64,000 nt of DNA, taken from NCBI RefSeq assembly GCF_023973825.1, contig NC_090125.1:3507412-3571411 (forward strand). The letters run 5' to 3'. The notes beneath the pieces were generated by a model. The model was given only the letters and a program-made list of their open reading frames with translations, was not told where the DNA came from and did no database searches. This stretch comes from Plasmodium brasilianum (Eukaryota; Apicomplexa; Aconoidasida; Haemosporida; Plasmodiidae). This document shows, piece after piece, positions 13,165 through 26,382 of this stretch (position 1 is its first letter; each line of letters begins with the position of its first letter). The translations under genes were made by a program, and so were the position numbers.

Positions 13165-13857
13165 ATTATTATTATTTATAAGGTTGTTAAAAGATCCAAA
13201 TTCATTGCAACGAGAAATATTAGGCACTTTTACATTTGATTTTTCTAATATTTTATTGTTACTTTTTTTTTTTTTCTTATTAAGAGAATTAATAGATATA
13301 TCTGTGTTATCATTGAAGTTGTTTTTAACATCTACATTTACTTTACATGGTCTTCCTACCTTTCCATGTTTCTTTATCTTTACATTTCTTTTATTTTCTT
13401 TTATGGTACCCTTTTTTCCATCACTTATATCAGTGTTAAGTATAGCATTATTTACAATATTTTTATCCTCGTTATGATATAGGAGATGTATATTTAAATA
13501 TTTCCTATGCATTTTAATGCTAATTTTATTGTAGTAGTTTTCTACATTTTCTGCTATTTTGTGGTATATTGTACTTCTATCATTATAAGTATAACAATTG
13601 TTGATAATTAAAAAAAAATCATTTTCGAACTGTTGAAAGCTGTTATATTTAAAATTTTGAATTTTTTGTTTCATCGTGGTAAAATCCATTGGTTCCTTTA
13701 TTATGTTCAAATAATCAGGAACATACTGTACGTTCACGGGGTATAAAAATATCCTTTTTTTGTCAAAAGCTATTAGTTTATTTAACAAATTTGTTAATAC
13801 TTCATTTTTCCTTCTTAGTTCCTCTAGTTCGTCATATTTAATTTTGTTTATACTCAT
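11449..13857 (-). CDS. Bromodomain protein with asparagine homopolymer
   Basis: A nuclear acetyl-lysine reader of about 802 residues in one exon. The bromodomain is at the extreme N-terminus (about 15-115). The ZA loop reads Y-V-P-D-Y-L-N-I-I-K-E-P-M-D-F. The acetyl-lysine-binding Asn is N92, in the motif N-N-C-Y-T-Y-N. An AT-hook-like core (G-R-P within a Lys-rich stretch) follows at about residue 155. Next come a Lys-rich nuclear-localisation-like region and an Asn homopolymer of about 65 residues broken by Tyr and one Gly. The C-terminal half is Asn-rich and low-complexity. I start at the second Met (MSINKIKY) because it leads straight into the bromodomain helix; an upstream in-frame Met six codons earlier (13875) is possible. 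Its place beside epsilon-tubulin matches the P. falciparum bromodomain gene on chromosome 14. Confidence 0.88.
12985..13178 (-). repeat. Asparagine-codon (AAT) microsatellite in the bromodomain gene
   Basis: About 65 consecutive AAT codons with occasional TAT (Tyr) interruptions, seen on the plus strand as ATT repeats. It makes a low-complexity loop in the protein and is probably variable between isolates. The opposite strand is also open here but encodes only polytyrosine and is not a gene. Confidence 0.95.
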
Positions 13858-14614
13858 TTTGAACTTATAACACACAAAAAAAATTCAAAAAAAAAAATAA
13901 CAAAATGAAAATAAAAAATAAAATAAGTAACGATGTGCACTCATATACGTATATTACATATATATATGCGTTTGTAATATCTTTTATAAATGAAACATTT
14001 TTTTTTATAGCAAGAACGTTTTTCTATAATTTAAACTTCATAACTAAAAGCATGTTATTGTTAATTACATGTCAAAATATATATTATTCAAAATGTTAAA
14101 ATATATTTCCTTCTTTAGGATCATATTTTATATTTAACCATCTCAGTAAATCTTGACAATATATTTATTTCAATATTTATTATGTTCATTATTATGAAGC
14201 CTTAATCAAGTCAGAAGAATTGTGAGAACAAATCATCATAAAATTATATGGAAAAAATAAAAATTATTTATATTTTAAAAAATTTTAACAAATAAGTTGT
14301 TTTTTTATTATTTTTATAAATTAACTTACAATATTTCTTATAAATATCTGTTCATATTGTTTTGTTTTGTAATTTATTCATGAATATATATAATACATGT
14401 ATATATGTACATCCTTTTAATTTAAAGGAATTATAATATTTCACTTCGATAAACCTGTACTTGAAGTTTTGTTCAATATTAAGTTACATAAGAAAAAACA
14501 ATTCTTTTTAATTTTTAAAGAAGTCACGTATGGTTCCTTAAATTCAGTAAAAGTGCAAAAACGATATAAAATGTATTAAAAGGAAAAACACTTATTTTAA
14601 AGAAAAAAAAAAAA

Positions 14615-14646
<32 letters not shown>

Positions 14647-17556
14647 TTATATGTATATATAGTTTAATTATAAAAGTTGCAAAATAAAGTGCAGGATTTT
14701 TTATTACATATAATATAAAAAAATAAAATAAAACGAAATAAAACAGTTCTGTATATAAAAGAGTTTTGTTAGGATTTTTCTGTTTTTCATTTAAAATTTT
14801 TATTTACTCTATTTACATACTTCGTCGGGGATTAAAACATAATATTTATTATATGTAAATTAATAAAGAACAACCTTTATTTATTATAACATTTATAAAA
14901 AGTTACGTGCGACGTTTTTTTATAGAAGTTAAGAATTGAATACATAATACATAAAATTTTCGTGATATAATACATTTCCCAATAAATAATAAAAGTTTTG
15001 GTTATCCCTCAATATGTATAAGCTTCTTCGTTTTTATTGTAAAATAGGATTATAAATATTCTTTTAACAATGTAAAACATAATTTTTTGTAGTCCATAAA
15101 TATATTTTATAATTTTTTTTTTTATTTATTTAAAATGTGGAATTATATTATATAATTGTAATAATTTAAGTAAAAACAAAGATAACTACCTTTAAAATTA
15201 TTTAAATGAGAATAAATCCTGTCAGTTTCATTTTCCATGATGTTTTTCAATTCTTATGCCAATTTTTTTTAATATTTTCTTTGTAACATCTATATTTTGT
15301 TTGCTCTACTTTGCGTAAAATGAGAACCATTATTTGATGAGAAAATAAAAATTTGTAATTTGTTTTTTTTATATATTTTAGCAAATGTTGTTAAATGTTC
15401 ATAAGAACACTCTAATTTAATAGATTTACATGCGTTTAAAACATTGTATGCATAATATATTCAACATAATTCAAGTTGTAAACTGTTCAAAAAAAAACAT
15501 AAGTAGAATGTGAAGGTAAACTTTTTTGTTCTAAATGAAATTTTCATTAGAACATAAAAGTGTGCAATGAATAATAATACTAAAATATTATGTAATTTTA
15601 CAATATTATGAATTTTTTTTTATTTTGATAGTTATATAATATGATTAATCTTCGATTAATTATGTTTTACAAAATAGAGGGAAATGATTCTTTATTGGTA
15701 ATTAATTTTTAACTATTTTTTTCTGAGTCATGTAATTTACAAAAAAAAAAAAAAAAGTAGCGGAGTAATTCAAATAATAATGATAATGAATATTATAAAT
15801 TGTTGAATATAAAAATTTGCTGTAATATATAATGCTGATAAAAGTTAAATATGTTTATTTTTTTTTTCTGGGACAGTGTAGGAATTATAACATATCAGCT
15901 AAAATACAATAAGTTCATATTTTAGAGTTTCGAAAAGTAGTCGGATGCATATTTTTTAACATAATTTTACTTTGAACTTTTTCAAGAAACTTTAATAAGA
16001 ACAAAGAAAAATTATTTTCCATATATTATATTTTTTATGATTATACACTTTATAATCTCAAACTTAAGGAGTTATTAAATGCATTATCATTAGGAACGTC
16101 CTTTTTGCTTAATTAATTTAATGTGCCACTGCATATTCTAGCAGATACCACTTTCCACATAAGATGGAATTCTTCAGTATTCGCATATTACCTTATTTAC
16201 ATAATAATTTTTTATATTTATTTTATAAAACTTATAATATCTAGTTAATTATTTATTTTGTTTATTCTATTTATGTAATAAATACTTATAAATATTAAAA
16301 ATATGATTTTTTACATAAAATTTCTTTTCCTATTAGAATTAGAAAAAAAGAAAAGATAAGTAAAATGTGAAGACATCATCTGATTTAAAGTAGTCCATAA
16401 ATTTTTTTACTTTTTTCTATTTGAAGTATTTTGCGTGTAACCATGTTTAAGAGACTTACTAATTTTTTAAGGTATGTGTATTTGTTCTCTATAATATTTT
16501 TTAATTTTACTTAATTTTCAAAAGGCGAATTTCACAAAAAGTGGTATCATTTTTAGTTCCATTAATATTGTTATGTGTTTGAATCAAGGAATTTTTTTTA
16601 ATTTTGTTGTCTTTTTGTCGTAATAATACATTTAAATTTTAAATCTTAAAAATTATTTAATGTTAACCTTATACTATATATTGATTACAGCATATAAATG
16701 TAAGCCACTTTCTTTTGTAAATAAGCTTCTCTTTTTTAAGGTAAAAAAAGTAGAGTAAAATGAGAATAAAAATTTCTTTTATATAAAAATTTTATGTATT
16801 TTCATATTTTTGAATTTAAAGAATGTTTGAATTCTTAAAAAAAGTTTTTTTTTTATACAAATAAAAGAAGTTTAATTATGTTTCTTATTACTAATTTTAA
16901 ACAGTCCTTGGTAGACACGAAATTACGTCATTATATTTTCTATATTGTTTTTGTTAAATTTTTTTTATGTTGGAAAAGAAGTAATTTAAGTAATTATTAA
17001 TTATATGCTACAAAATTATATTAATTTCTTAAATAAATATTTATGTTTAAGCTTTTATGGAGATATGTGAACTTTCGAAAAAGATGAAAATAAAAATGGG
17101 TGAATGTGCAAACATTTTTGTCTTCATGTATAGATGCGTTATGGGAAATTTTAATTTTGATTAAACAGTATAAGCATTTAAATGCTACTAACAAAATAAA
17201 TAACACACCATATTATTCTCAAGAGATAAGGGGGAGGTTAATTGGGACATGAAAAGTGGAAAACAATTATATTTTCATGTATGACACATGAATAAAAGCA
17301 AACATACATAATTACATGAGAATACGAATGAATAAATAACGCATATGTAAAAAGGGTAAGGTAGTTGACTGGGTAAAAAAAAAAACAAAACGAATCAAAC
17401 ATGCGTATACGAGATATAAAATAGTTTATAAGAGTAAAAAAATAAAGAAAATAAGAAATCACTTTTAAACACAGATCCGCTAAAAGAAGATAAATTTATA
17501 AATAAAAATTTGATGAAAAAGAAGGGGAAAAAGTAATTATATCAATATAAGAGTCC
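13858..17556. promoter_or_regulatory. Divergent intergenic region before epsilon-tubulin, no gene seen
   Basis: A 3.7-kb gap between two genes that diverge, so it holds both promoters. It is uniformly AT-rich, with an A/TA run at 14602-14646 and several homopolymers. Short open stretches near 13905, 17021 and 17238 have no domain, signal peptide with splice partner, or codon pattern that would support a gene. Confidence 0.55.
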
Positions 17557-19053
17557 ATGGTACGCGAAATCATATTTTTACATGTTGGACAATGTGGCAA
17601 TCAATTAGGTCATGAGTTTTGGTCTGTAGCAATTAAGGAACATTTGAATAAAAAAATTAACGAGAAAAGAGAATTGGTAGGAAAGCACAGTTTTATGAAC
17701 GATTCTGCATCCTCCTTTTTTGAAAATGTGTATAAAAATTTTAATTTAAATCAAAAAGAAAGTTTAAAAGCCCGAGCCATATTAATAGATACAGAAACTG
17801 GAGTAGCAAATGAAATTATGAAAAGTTCCATTTCTCCATATTTTGATGAAAATAACATTTTTACGCAACATTCAGGGGCAGGAAATAATTGGTCACAAGG
17901 ATACATGTACTATGGAAAGATGTACGAAACATTAATAGATAACATAATTAGAAAAAATGTAGAAAAATGTGATTCTTTACAATCTTTTTATATTACATCA
18001 TCATTAGGAGGTGGAACTGGATCCGGCTTAGGTTCCTATATTTTAGAAATGTTATCTGATAATTATAAACAAATAAAATTTAGTAACTGTGTATTTCCAT
18101 CAGCTTGTGACGATGTAATTACATCTCCGTATAACAGTTTTTTTGCCTTAACAAAAATTCATGAATTTTCAAATTGCGTTTTACCTGTTTCAAATGATGC
18201 ATTACTAGACATTTTAAATAGTAAAAAATTGAAAGAAAAAAAAAATGATAAAAATGATTATTCAAAGATGAATAATATAGTAGCTAATGTAATTTTAAAC
18301 TTAACTAGTTCTATGAGATTTGAGGGTTCATTAAATGTGGATATAAATGAAATATGTACGAATTTAATTCCATACCCCTTTTTTAACTTTATGTTGTCCT
18401 CTCTAAGCCCTTGCGTAGAAACGGAAAATATTAGAACTTTTGATCACTTGTTCAAAAATGTTTTAAATCGTAATAATCAAATGCTCATAGCCAACCCAAA
18501 GGATGGTCTTAGTTTATCCATGGCATTTTTAGTTCGGGGTAATATCAATATTTCAGATGTTACTAAGAATGTATTGTTAATAAAAAATAATTTGAATATC
18601 CTCCGTTACAACAAGGATGCTACAAAAATAGGGTTATGTAATGTATCCCCATTAAATCAGCCGTACAGTTTATTATGTTTGATTAACTCGTGTGAAATAA
18701 GAAACAGTTTTCTGCAAATATTAGAAAGATTTAATAAATTGTTCAAAAGAAAGGCACACTTGCATCATTACTTGGAATATTTAACTATGGATGATATTTT
18801 AGAATTTAAAGAAAAAATACAAAATTTAATTTTTGAGTATAGTTATATTCAAAAAAATTCATTCTGCTCACCAAAGTTTTTAAATAGAAATACTATAAAT
18901 ATATTAGGATACGATATATGCGAAGAAAATGATACACATGATAATAATTATATCAACTTAGAGAGTAGTAATCCGTATTATTTGAAGTCCAAAATAAAAA
19001 AGTGCGATAAAAGTATTAGCTGGTTTGATTTTAAAACAAAACCAATTATTTAA
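17557..19053 (+). CDS. Epsilon-tubulin
   Basis: A 498-residue tubulin superfamily GTPase in a single exon. The first nucleotide loop G-Q-C-G-N-Q is at residues 11-16. The L-I-D-T-E-T segment is at 76-81, the S-G-A-G-N-N-W loop at 106-112, and the tubulin signature G-G-G-T-G-S-G at 151-157. Divergence from alpha- and beta-tubulin (an insertion around residues 40-65 and no acidic C-terminal tail) and the gene order next to the bromodomain protein support epsilon. In other eukaryotes epsilon-tubulin is needed for centriole and basal-body triplet microtubules. In Plasmodium the expected site is the basal bodies that template male-gamete axonemes. The length is normal for the family and no key GTP-binding residue is missing. 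Confidence 0.93.
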   Translation: MVREIIFLHVGQCGNQLGHEFWSVAIKEHLNKKINEKRELVGKHSFMNDSASSFFENVYKNFNLNQKESLKARAILIDTETGVANEIMKSSISPYFDENNIFTQHSGAGNNWSQGYMYYGKMYETLIDNIIRKNVEKCDSLQSFYITSSLGGGTGSGLGSYILEMLSDNYKQIKFSNCVFPSACDDVITSPYNSFFALTKIHEFSNCVLPVSNDALLDILNSKKLKEKKNDKNDYSKMNNIVANVILNLTSSMRFEGSLNVDINEICTNLIPYPFFNFMLSSLSPCVETENIRTFDHLFKNVLNRNNQMLIANPKDGLSLSMAFLVRGNINISDVTKNVLLIKNNLNILRYNKDATKIGLCNVSPLNQPYSLLCLINSCEIRNSFLQILERFNKLFKRKAHLHHYLEYLTMDDILEFKEKIQNLIFEYSYIQKNSFCSPKFLNRNTINILGYDICEENDTHDNNYINLESSNPYYLKSKIKKCDKSISWFDFKTKPII

Positions 19054-22000
19054 TTTAATAATGCATTTTATCCTATCCCAGATGCTATATTTAGGTATGC
19101 ATGTTTGTGATCGTGCCTTATGTATTTGTTTTATCTACAATAATGCTTTAAGTATTTTTATTATTTTTTATGTAAACTTTTTTTTAAAGTTATGTTTTTT
19201 AAGTAAGTTATTTTATATTATCTTATTACAGTTAACTTCTATTTTTGTAGTAATTTCGCTTTTTTAAAGAATAACACATAAGGAATTAATATGTAAAAAT
19301 TTCACTTTACTGGAAATACCATATTCTCCTAATATATTAAGGATCACATGCTATATTTTATTAATTTATATTGTATTAATTTTTCAGCATCATAGTGTTA
19401 ATATTAGTAAACTTTTTACCCTGTTCTGTAGCAATGTAACATAATAGAGCCATTGAAACGTGAAGTGACATTTAAACATTTAGAAGTTGATAATTATTCT
19501 GGTTGAATGTTAAGAAACAGATGAAAAATACATGCTAATGAATAAATATTATTTTCTTTTCCTTTCCTTTTTTTGTATTTTTAAATACCTCTGGAAGTTT
19601 TTACTATAAAGGGGTTACACTTACATGATTGAAGGGACAAAAATAGCATTAATTAAATGAACTTTAGAGAAATAACATATTCGTTGGAATAGTGTTAAAT
19701 AATTTGTCATTAAACTTCATATCTTATCAAAGTTGACAATATGCAGAAGTATAGAGATATTACTCATTATAAAATAAACGTAGATGATCTGTAATTGTTA
19801 ATAAAAAGGGTTACATTTTTGAATAGGCTATTCCATTACGATAAAAACCACAAAAATGTGAAAAATAATCAAATTTTGAATTATATAATGGTTAAGCAAC
19901 TATATGGTTAAAAGGTGATTTTCATAAGAAAAATGTAAAAAAATAATAATGTTTATTAATTTTTTTTAGCTAAAATAGAAGAAGGGACATGTTTTTATGC
20001 ATATATTCATACAAATGAATTATTTATCTTTGAAAATTATGCCATGAATTAACTTTTTTCAGTAAAAATTTGTTTATGAAAATGCGCTTTTATTATAATA
20101 TATACATTATTATAAAAAAATATATTATGGATATGGTTAATATTAAATTTGGCGAAATTTTTTTTTTTTTTTTGATTAAAAATCTTAAGATGTTGCATGT
20201 AAAATTTTAATTTTTATGTATTACACTGTTGTATAAGAAGAAATAAATTTTATAAAAAAGCATAATTATCGAAAAATTTGTACTTTTCCACATAACATGA
20301 AGTGTTTATTTTATCTTAACACTGCATGTTAAGGGGTGCATAAAGGTTACAAAATAAATTCAGAAAAAAAACTAAAAAACATTAATAATTCATTAGATAA
20401 TATGTGGAAGTTAATTTTGCATACTAATAGAAAACACCTTAATTTTATATATGTATGTATTATGTATAGGAAATGGAGTTAATTATAATTAATTAAAAGA
20501 CCCTAGATGTTAATGAGTAAATTACTAAAAAAAAAATAGGCTATGCCCACAAAATAATCCACTTAAAAGAGTTAATTTATGCGTTAAATTATATCTAAAA
20601 ACGAACTATTCTATTATATTGAAGAAAAATGAGCAAACATTAAAGAATACAACAATTATATAATAATAAATTAAGTATATATGTACATACTAAATATTAC
20701 AATTTAAATGCTACAGATTAAAAATAATATTAAAGTAAAAAAATGAATATAATGAAGGAGAAAATTAATTTTTTCAGTTATATTATTCTTTGATAATTTT
20801 ATATTTGTCTAAATCACATTATCAATATATATATTAATATATATTGAGCTAATTATATGAAACATTTAGCTTCTATGATTTCTTTATTTTTAAATGACCA
20901 TTATTTTACGAAATATATATTGATATTCACGTATTTGTGGATTTTAGCTTAGTATGAATATTTTTTAGAGTAAAAATGCAAAATATTAAAGGAAAAAAAA
21001 TGTATGCAAACGCTATATTCATATATTCTATTTTTTTTTTTTTTTTTTGTCCTCATATTATTATATAAAAAAAGAAAATTTTTTATGTTTCTTTCATTTT
21101 AAAAATTAAAAGACTAAACATTATTTATATATATTTATCTTAAATGTTAATAGAGTTTACAAATGTTAATGCACATTAATCAAATAAAATTATAGGTTAG
21201 GAAGCACTGTGATTGTTAATAACATTTTTCAATAATTATAAGGATAGAACAGCGAAAGGGAAAGATCAATTTGTTTATGTATATAAATATTACAAACTAG
21301 GTAACACTGTTTTAATGCTTTTGTACTATCATTATTATAATATTTTTATAAATAAAAATTACAATCTTATTTAAGACTTCAAGAAGATAAATTCTAAGGG
21401 GTGCATAAATAAGTGGTGTAATATATATTGTTTCCTGCCCTTTTTTTTTTTTTTTTTTTTTTATTATTATGTTCATACTAGGATATTTTGAACACTTAAA
21501 ATTTATATTAAATGCATTATGCTTGTAACATTTAATAGAAGGCAATTATTTTAGTTTCGTTTTATAAATATATTAATAGAGCCTACTCAGAGGCACTTTT
21601 CTAACGTATATATATGATTCGAAAATTAAGTAATATAAAATATTTAACATTAATATGTTTCTTTAAAGAATTTTATGTTTTTTTATACGATTTTTATTTA
21701 TATATTGCATTTTCTTTTTAATCAATGTGGTAATTTTATAGAAAAATAAACAATAAAGTCTCCTGGGTATAACACTTAACAACCTGTTCTGTGTATTTTG
21801 AAAATACACACTCAGATTTACTCTTTCTTGAGTAGTTCGATAAATACTACTTAAAGATATCAAGATAAAAGTATTTTAAGCAAATTTATTCCGAAGATAT
21901 AGTTTTTATTTTATATAATAAAGGTCTTTATTAAATAATTTACCACGAGGATTAATGCCTCATTGTGTTTGTTAAAATAGTTTCGTATATTTAAATTGCC

Positions 22001-22119
22001 CATAATTTATTATAGTATTATAAAACATACTAAAAAAACGACTTAACAGATATCCGCCATTAAACCTTTTTTTTTATTTTATTTTTTTAAATATAAATTT
22101 AAGAATAAAACTGAAGAAT
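19054..22119. other. Core-to-subtelomere transition, no gene seen
   Basis: Three kilobases after the last recognisable core gene. It is AT-rich with poly(T)/poly(A) tracts (near 20160, 21034 and 21440). Small open stretches near 19025, 21312 and 21663 lack support. I see no telomere-type GGGTTYA repeats and no tRNA-like structure. Confidence 0.5.
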
Positions 22120-22946
22120 ATGGCTGAACCCAATTCAACTGTATCTTCACTTTTAAGTGGGAACTTAACTACCTTGATGCGAGATTTATCAAGTGCAACG
22201 GATAATAATACAGCTGTACCTACCCTTCTTAGCGAAGGTACAACTAATTTTAGCAGTTCATTATTATCTTCACAATTACATAATATTACAACTTCAGGAG
22301 GAGTAACTGATATTACAAATGTTACCACAGGGGCAATTACAAATTCGTTAGAAAGAGTAGTAAATACGACTGTGAGTACCATAAGAGATATAATTACTAA
22401 TAATACTTCTAATACAACTTTAGGCCTAGACACTTCATATGGAACTAATACAAATACAACAGTTTCCTCGAGTTTTCAGAATAACGCTGTCGCAATTACG
22501 ATACTTACCTTATTCCTTTTTGTGGTAGTGGCTTTATTGATATACATATATAATTTAGTAAGAAATTTTCCATATTTTAAAGAATTTATATTCCTTATAT
22601 TCATATTTAATAATTTACCAATAATTTTATTCATATAAATATTCATTATTCCAAAATTTAATCCGTTATTTAGGAAAGAGAATATTTCATGGCATGGTTT
22701 TGTCCCAAATTAAAGAAGAAAAGGGATTTAAAAGAATTAGAAAACGCAATAAACGAACTAATGGAACTTGCACATCATACAGAAGACGATGAAGAAAAAG
22801 AGAGACTTAAAAAGAAAAGTAAAAAAAGAAAAATGCTTTATTTAACTAGTGATGATGATGGTTATAATAATGATCAAACAAAACATAGAAGTAAAGATAA
22901 TAGTGGTAGGGGTCCCGATATTTTGAGAGAAATACATTTAGATTAA
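22120..22946 (+). CDS. Single-span membrane protein without signal peptide; candidate PEXEL-negative exported protein
   Basis: Two exons, 22120-22557 and 22674-22946, join with a TTA|GTAAGA donor and TTATTTAG acceptor in phase 0 to give 236 residues. The start is M-A-E-P-N-S with no signal peptide. Residues 1-120 are rich in Ser, Thr and Asn with many N-x-S/T sequons. One membrane span lies at about 123-144. The intron falls directly after it. The tail begins with aromatic residues (Y-F-M-A-W-F), becomes Lys-rich and charged, and ends R-E-I-H-L-D. I do not recognise the gene by sequence. The layout matches the Maurer's-cleft proteins SBP1 and MAHRP1 of P. falciparum, which lack PEXEL and use an internal span for export. 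That role is inference. The 108-aa gene at 30907-31346 shares its start motif and intron position. Confidence 0.75.
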
Positions 22947-25900
22947 TGTAAAATGTGTTATAAATTATTCTATGTAATTCTTTTTTATTAATGGGGAACA
23001 ATTATTTTTTATATTCGAAGATTATTAATATGGACAATTATTACTATTCAATATTTTAATTTTAATAATGTAACATGAACAAAAATAAAAAATAAAATGA
23101 GAATGAAATATTTTTTATATTAGTATTATATAATCTCCAATATATAAAAATTTTTTTACATTAGCCTTGTATAGTGATAATATTCATTCTTAACGTAAGT
23201 GTTTTAATTATAATTTTACATAAAGATTTCTCTATTTTGAATTGTCCTTAAGTATTACAAATTTCTTTTATTTTAGATTATACGTTAATACATTTTAAAA
23301 AAATAATTTTTCAATATTTAAATATTAATTCGTTTTTACAAAATAAAAAATAAATTAATTTTTTCATTAAAAGAATCTCTTAAAGGACTTTTTACAAAAC
23401 GGGATTAATTCAAAATATTTAGCATAAAATAGAAAAGGAAATATATTATTTCTTTCTTTTCTATTTCTTAAGGAACAATTTTACCCTAATAATAGACATA
23501 TATATAATAAAATTATTTTACATAACATTTTTTTATGGACATTTGTAAAGAATAAAAAGAAAAAACAAATAATATATGTTATGCATTTACTTAAATGAAA
23601 ATATAAAATATTTTCTTATCGTAAAAACTTATTTATTATATAAAAAAATGAGTATATCTATTAGTATATTTTAAATATCTCATAAAATTTATAATGAGAG
23701 GAAATGTATTAATATGTGTGTAATTATGTTTACTTGATTTTTAATGGTATCATTCATATGAACTCCATTAAAAAAAATGTATGCATAAATATAATATTAT
23801 TGAATGGATAGAATCTAGTCAATAAAATAGTCATATAAGGAAAACTTGATTCATATTTCTTTTAATAATTTTTTTTTAGGAATATAACATATATTTAGAT
23901 AGAACGAAGAGAAAATATATCTAAGCTGTGTAATCTGTCTAAGCAGCACCAGAATTTTATAGAAATATCATATTAGTGATTTATTCTGTGACAGATAAAT
24001 ATATACATATAATTTTAAAAAATGCAAAAATAATAAGTTATTAGACTATTAAGTTATGCAAAATTATTCATTTCTTTGAATGAATAAATAATTTAACGAA
24101 CCACTAGTTCAATTTATTCTGTCAATTCATTATAACACTAAAGAACTCACAAATTTTTCACGGATGAAAAACAAAACTGTGATCGATGAACTTATTTATG
24201 TAATACTGTTTTTATTTTTCCTTTTATGAATAAAATTTTTTATGCTTTACAATTGTGTAACATTAATACCTTTGTTTTTTTAATTCAGTTTTTGCAAAAG
24301 AGTGACAATACTTGTTCTTGAGAATTAAATAGTTGGAATTTTTAGTTACTTTGAGTAATATTTTCGAAAATATGTTTTCATTTATTTACTTTTATTTTTT
24401 ATATTTTATTATTTGATCTTAGCATTAGTTATAAAATGATTATGAATATTTAAAAATAATAGATTAAAATTTTATATAATTAGTATATATTATCAAGTGT
24501 CTTGTTTCTCCCTCTCACATATTGCTGCACATACTGAAAATAATATGCACATCTAAAATAATAGTTTCTACAAATAAATAATTATTATTAAGGAAAATAT
24601 ATATTACAAGGCGCATTTATTTTTATAACAATATAAATATTGATAAGATGAAACATTATTTTATCTCTATATTTAGTAGTTAACTTTTTTTCTAGTAAAA
24701 TATAGTCAAATATTTTTCATCTGGCATTTTATGTGAAGGAATATACATATATTTTCTCTTTGTTTCTTGTAAAAAAAAAAAAAAAAAATATCACATTTTA
24801 TTCGGAATCTAATAAAATAAATAAACATTATAATTTCATATATCATAAAAAAGTATAATATTAATAATTTTTTTTCTTCAATTTTAGTTCATATTAAAAT
24901 TAGAAAAATTGAAATTGTATGGGAACATAAATTAGGTATTAAAAAAAACGTTAATATTTATAAATTATAAAATTAAAAATATTTTTGTTGATGGTTCATA
25001 TCATACAAATTATTTAATTTTTAGTTGGAGAATAATCTTCTATTGTATAGTGGAAAAAATTATATGTAGATTAAATAGTGTTTTTTTTTTTTTTTTTTTT
25101 TTCTATATAAGAACTATTCTGGAGGAAATACAAAGATATATTTACTGCATTATTGTTTATTTAAAAACATTGTAAATAACAGAAATGAATACATTAATAC
25201 AAGTTCCACTAAAAAAAGAAAATGATTTTTACGTATTATTTAAATTTTTTTCTTAATGAAAAATATTATAAATTAGGCATAGATGTCTATTTAATGCCAC
25301 ATTTGTGAAGGCCTGCGAAAATTAATTCTTCTATGTGTAGAACAATTGAATTTAATTTTTGAATATATGGATGCATATGTTAATATAATTTAAATGTATA
25401 TTTAATTTATGTATAGTTTAATGATACATATTCTACCGTATTATATATATAATTTTTTTTTTTTTTTTTTTTCAAACTTAAGTCACTATGTAATTATAAC
25501 TTTAATAGAAGTATTAACATAATTATGTTATAGAAAAATAAAATAAATAAAAAAGCATAACATGTTTTAAATGATGTATATTATACACATCGTCCTTAAG
25601 GTTATTTTATTCTTACATGCTTCAAGAAATCTATTTAGTTGCGCATAATTTAAAGGACTTCATATTGCTGAGTGTATTTTTTAAAATGACCTACAAATAA
25701 TAACCACATAGAAAAACACTTATCAGACGTATTTAATTTGATACAGTATTAAAGAACTTAAATAAATGATATATATATATATATATATAAATATATATTT
25801 TTTTTTTTTTTTGTAATATATTTTAACTTTTTGTGACAGTTTAAATCAATTACTAGCAAACAACTACAAAATATAACAATTTATTAAAATGAGTAGTTTA

Positions 25901-26382
25901 TTTTTAAAAAAAATTAAAAATTTTTAAAATTATAAAAAAAAAAAGGTTAAATTACAGATAAAAAGAATTAAATAGGGTTATATTGTGTATATCAAAAAAT
26001 ATTGAAGCCTCCAATGTGCAAAAGGAAAGTTATATATATATATATAATTATGACACATTAAAACGTTCTGTTAGAATAGTTCTACAAAAAAAAAAAAAAA
26101 AAAAAGTACATATATATGGTGTAATTTTATTAAAGATCTTATATATTTACCATAAATTATACCCATTTTTTTAACCTATTATTTTTTTCTGGAAAATTAT
26201 TGACTTTCATTTTTTATGTACTAATTATTCGCTTCCGCTTCTACTAATCTTATTTCACTGCTAAGAACTAAATATTTATTTAGATATATAACATATATAA
26301 TACTTAGAAAAATTACCTAATTGTAATATTTAAGTTGTTATTAATATTAAAATATTATTTAATTTTCCTATAATTTTAAAAA
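22947..26382. other. Gene-poor AT-rich region, nothing supported
   Basis: A 3.4-kb stretch with A/T homopolymers (near 24770, 25081 and 25452) and TA runs (near 25770 and 26036). The open stretch at 25983-26174 is low-complexity and reads through a poly(A) tract, so I do not call it. The 5' flank of the 609-aa gene lies at the right end. Confidence 0.5.

Noticed and set aside
12969..13181. Plus-strand polytyrosine frame
   Set aside because: It is the reverse complement of the Asn-codon microsatellite in the bromodomain gene.
22074..22433. Minus-strand Val/Leu-rich frame of 119 residues
   Set aside because: It overlaps the coding first exon of the single-span protein, whose splicing and membrane layout are better supported.
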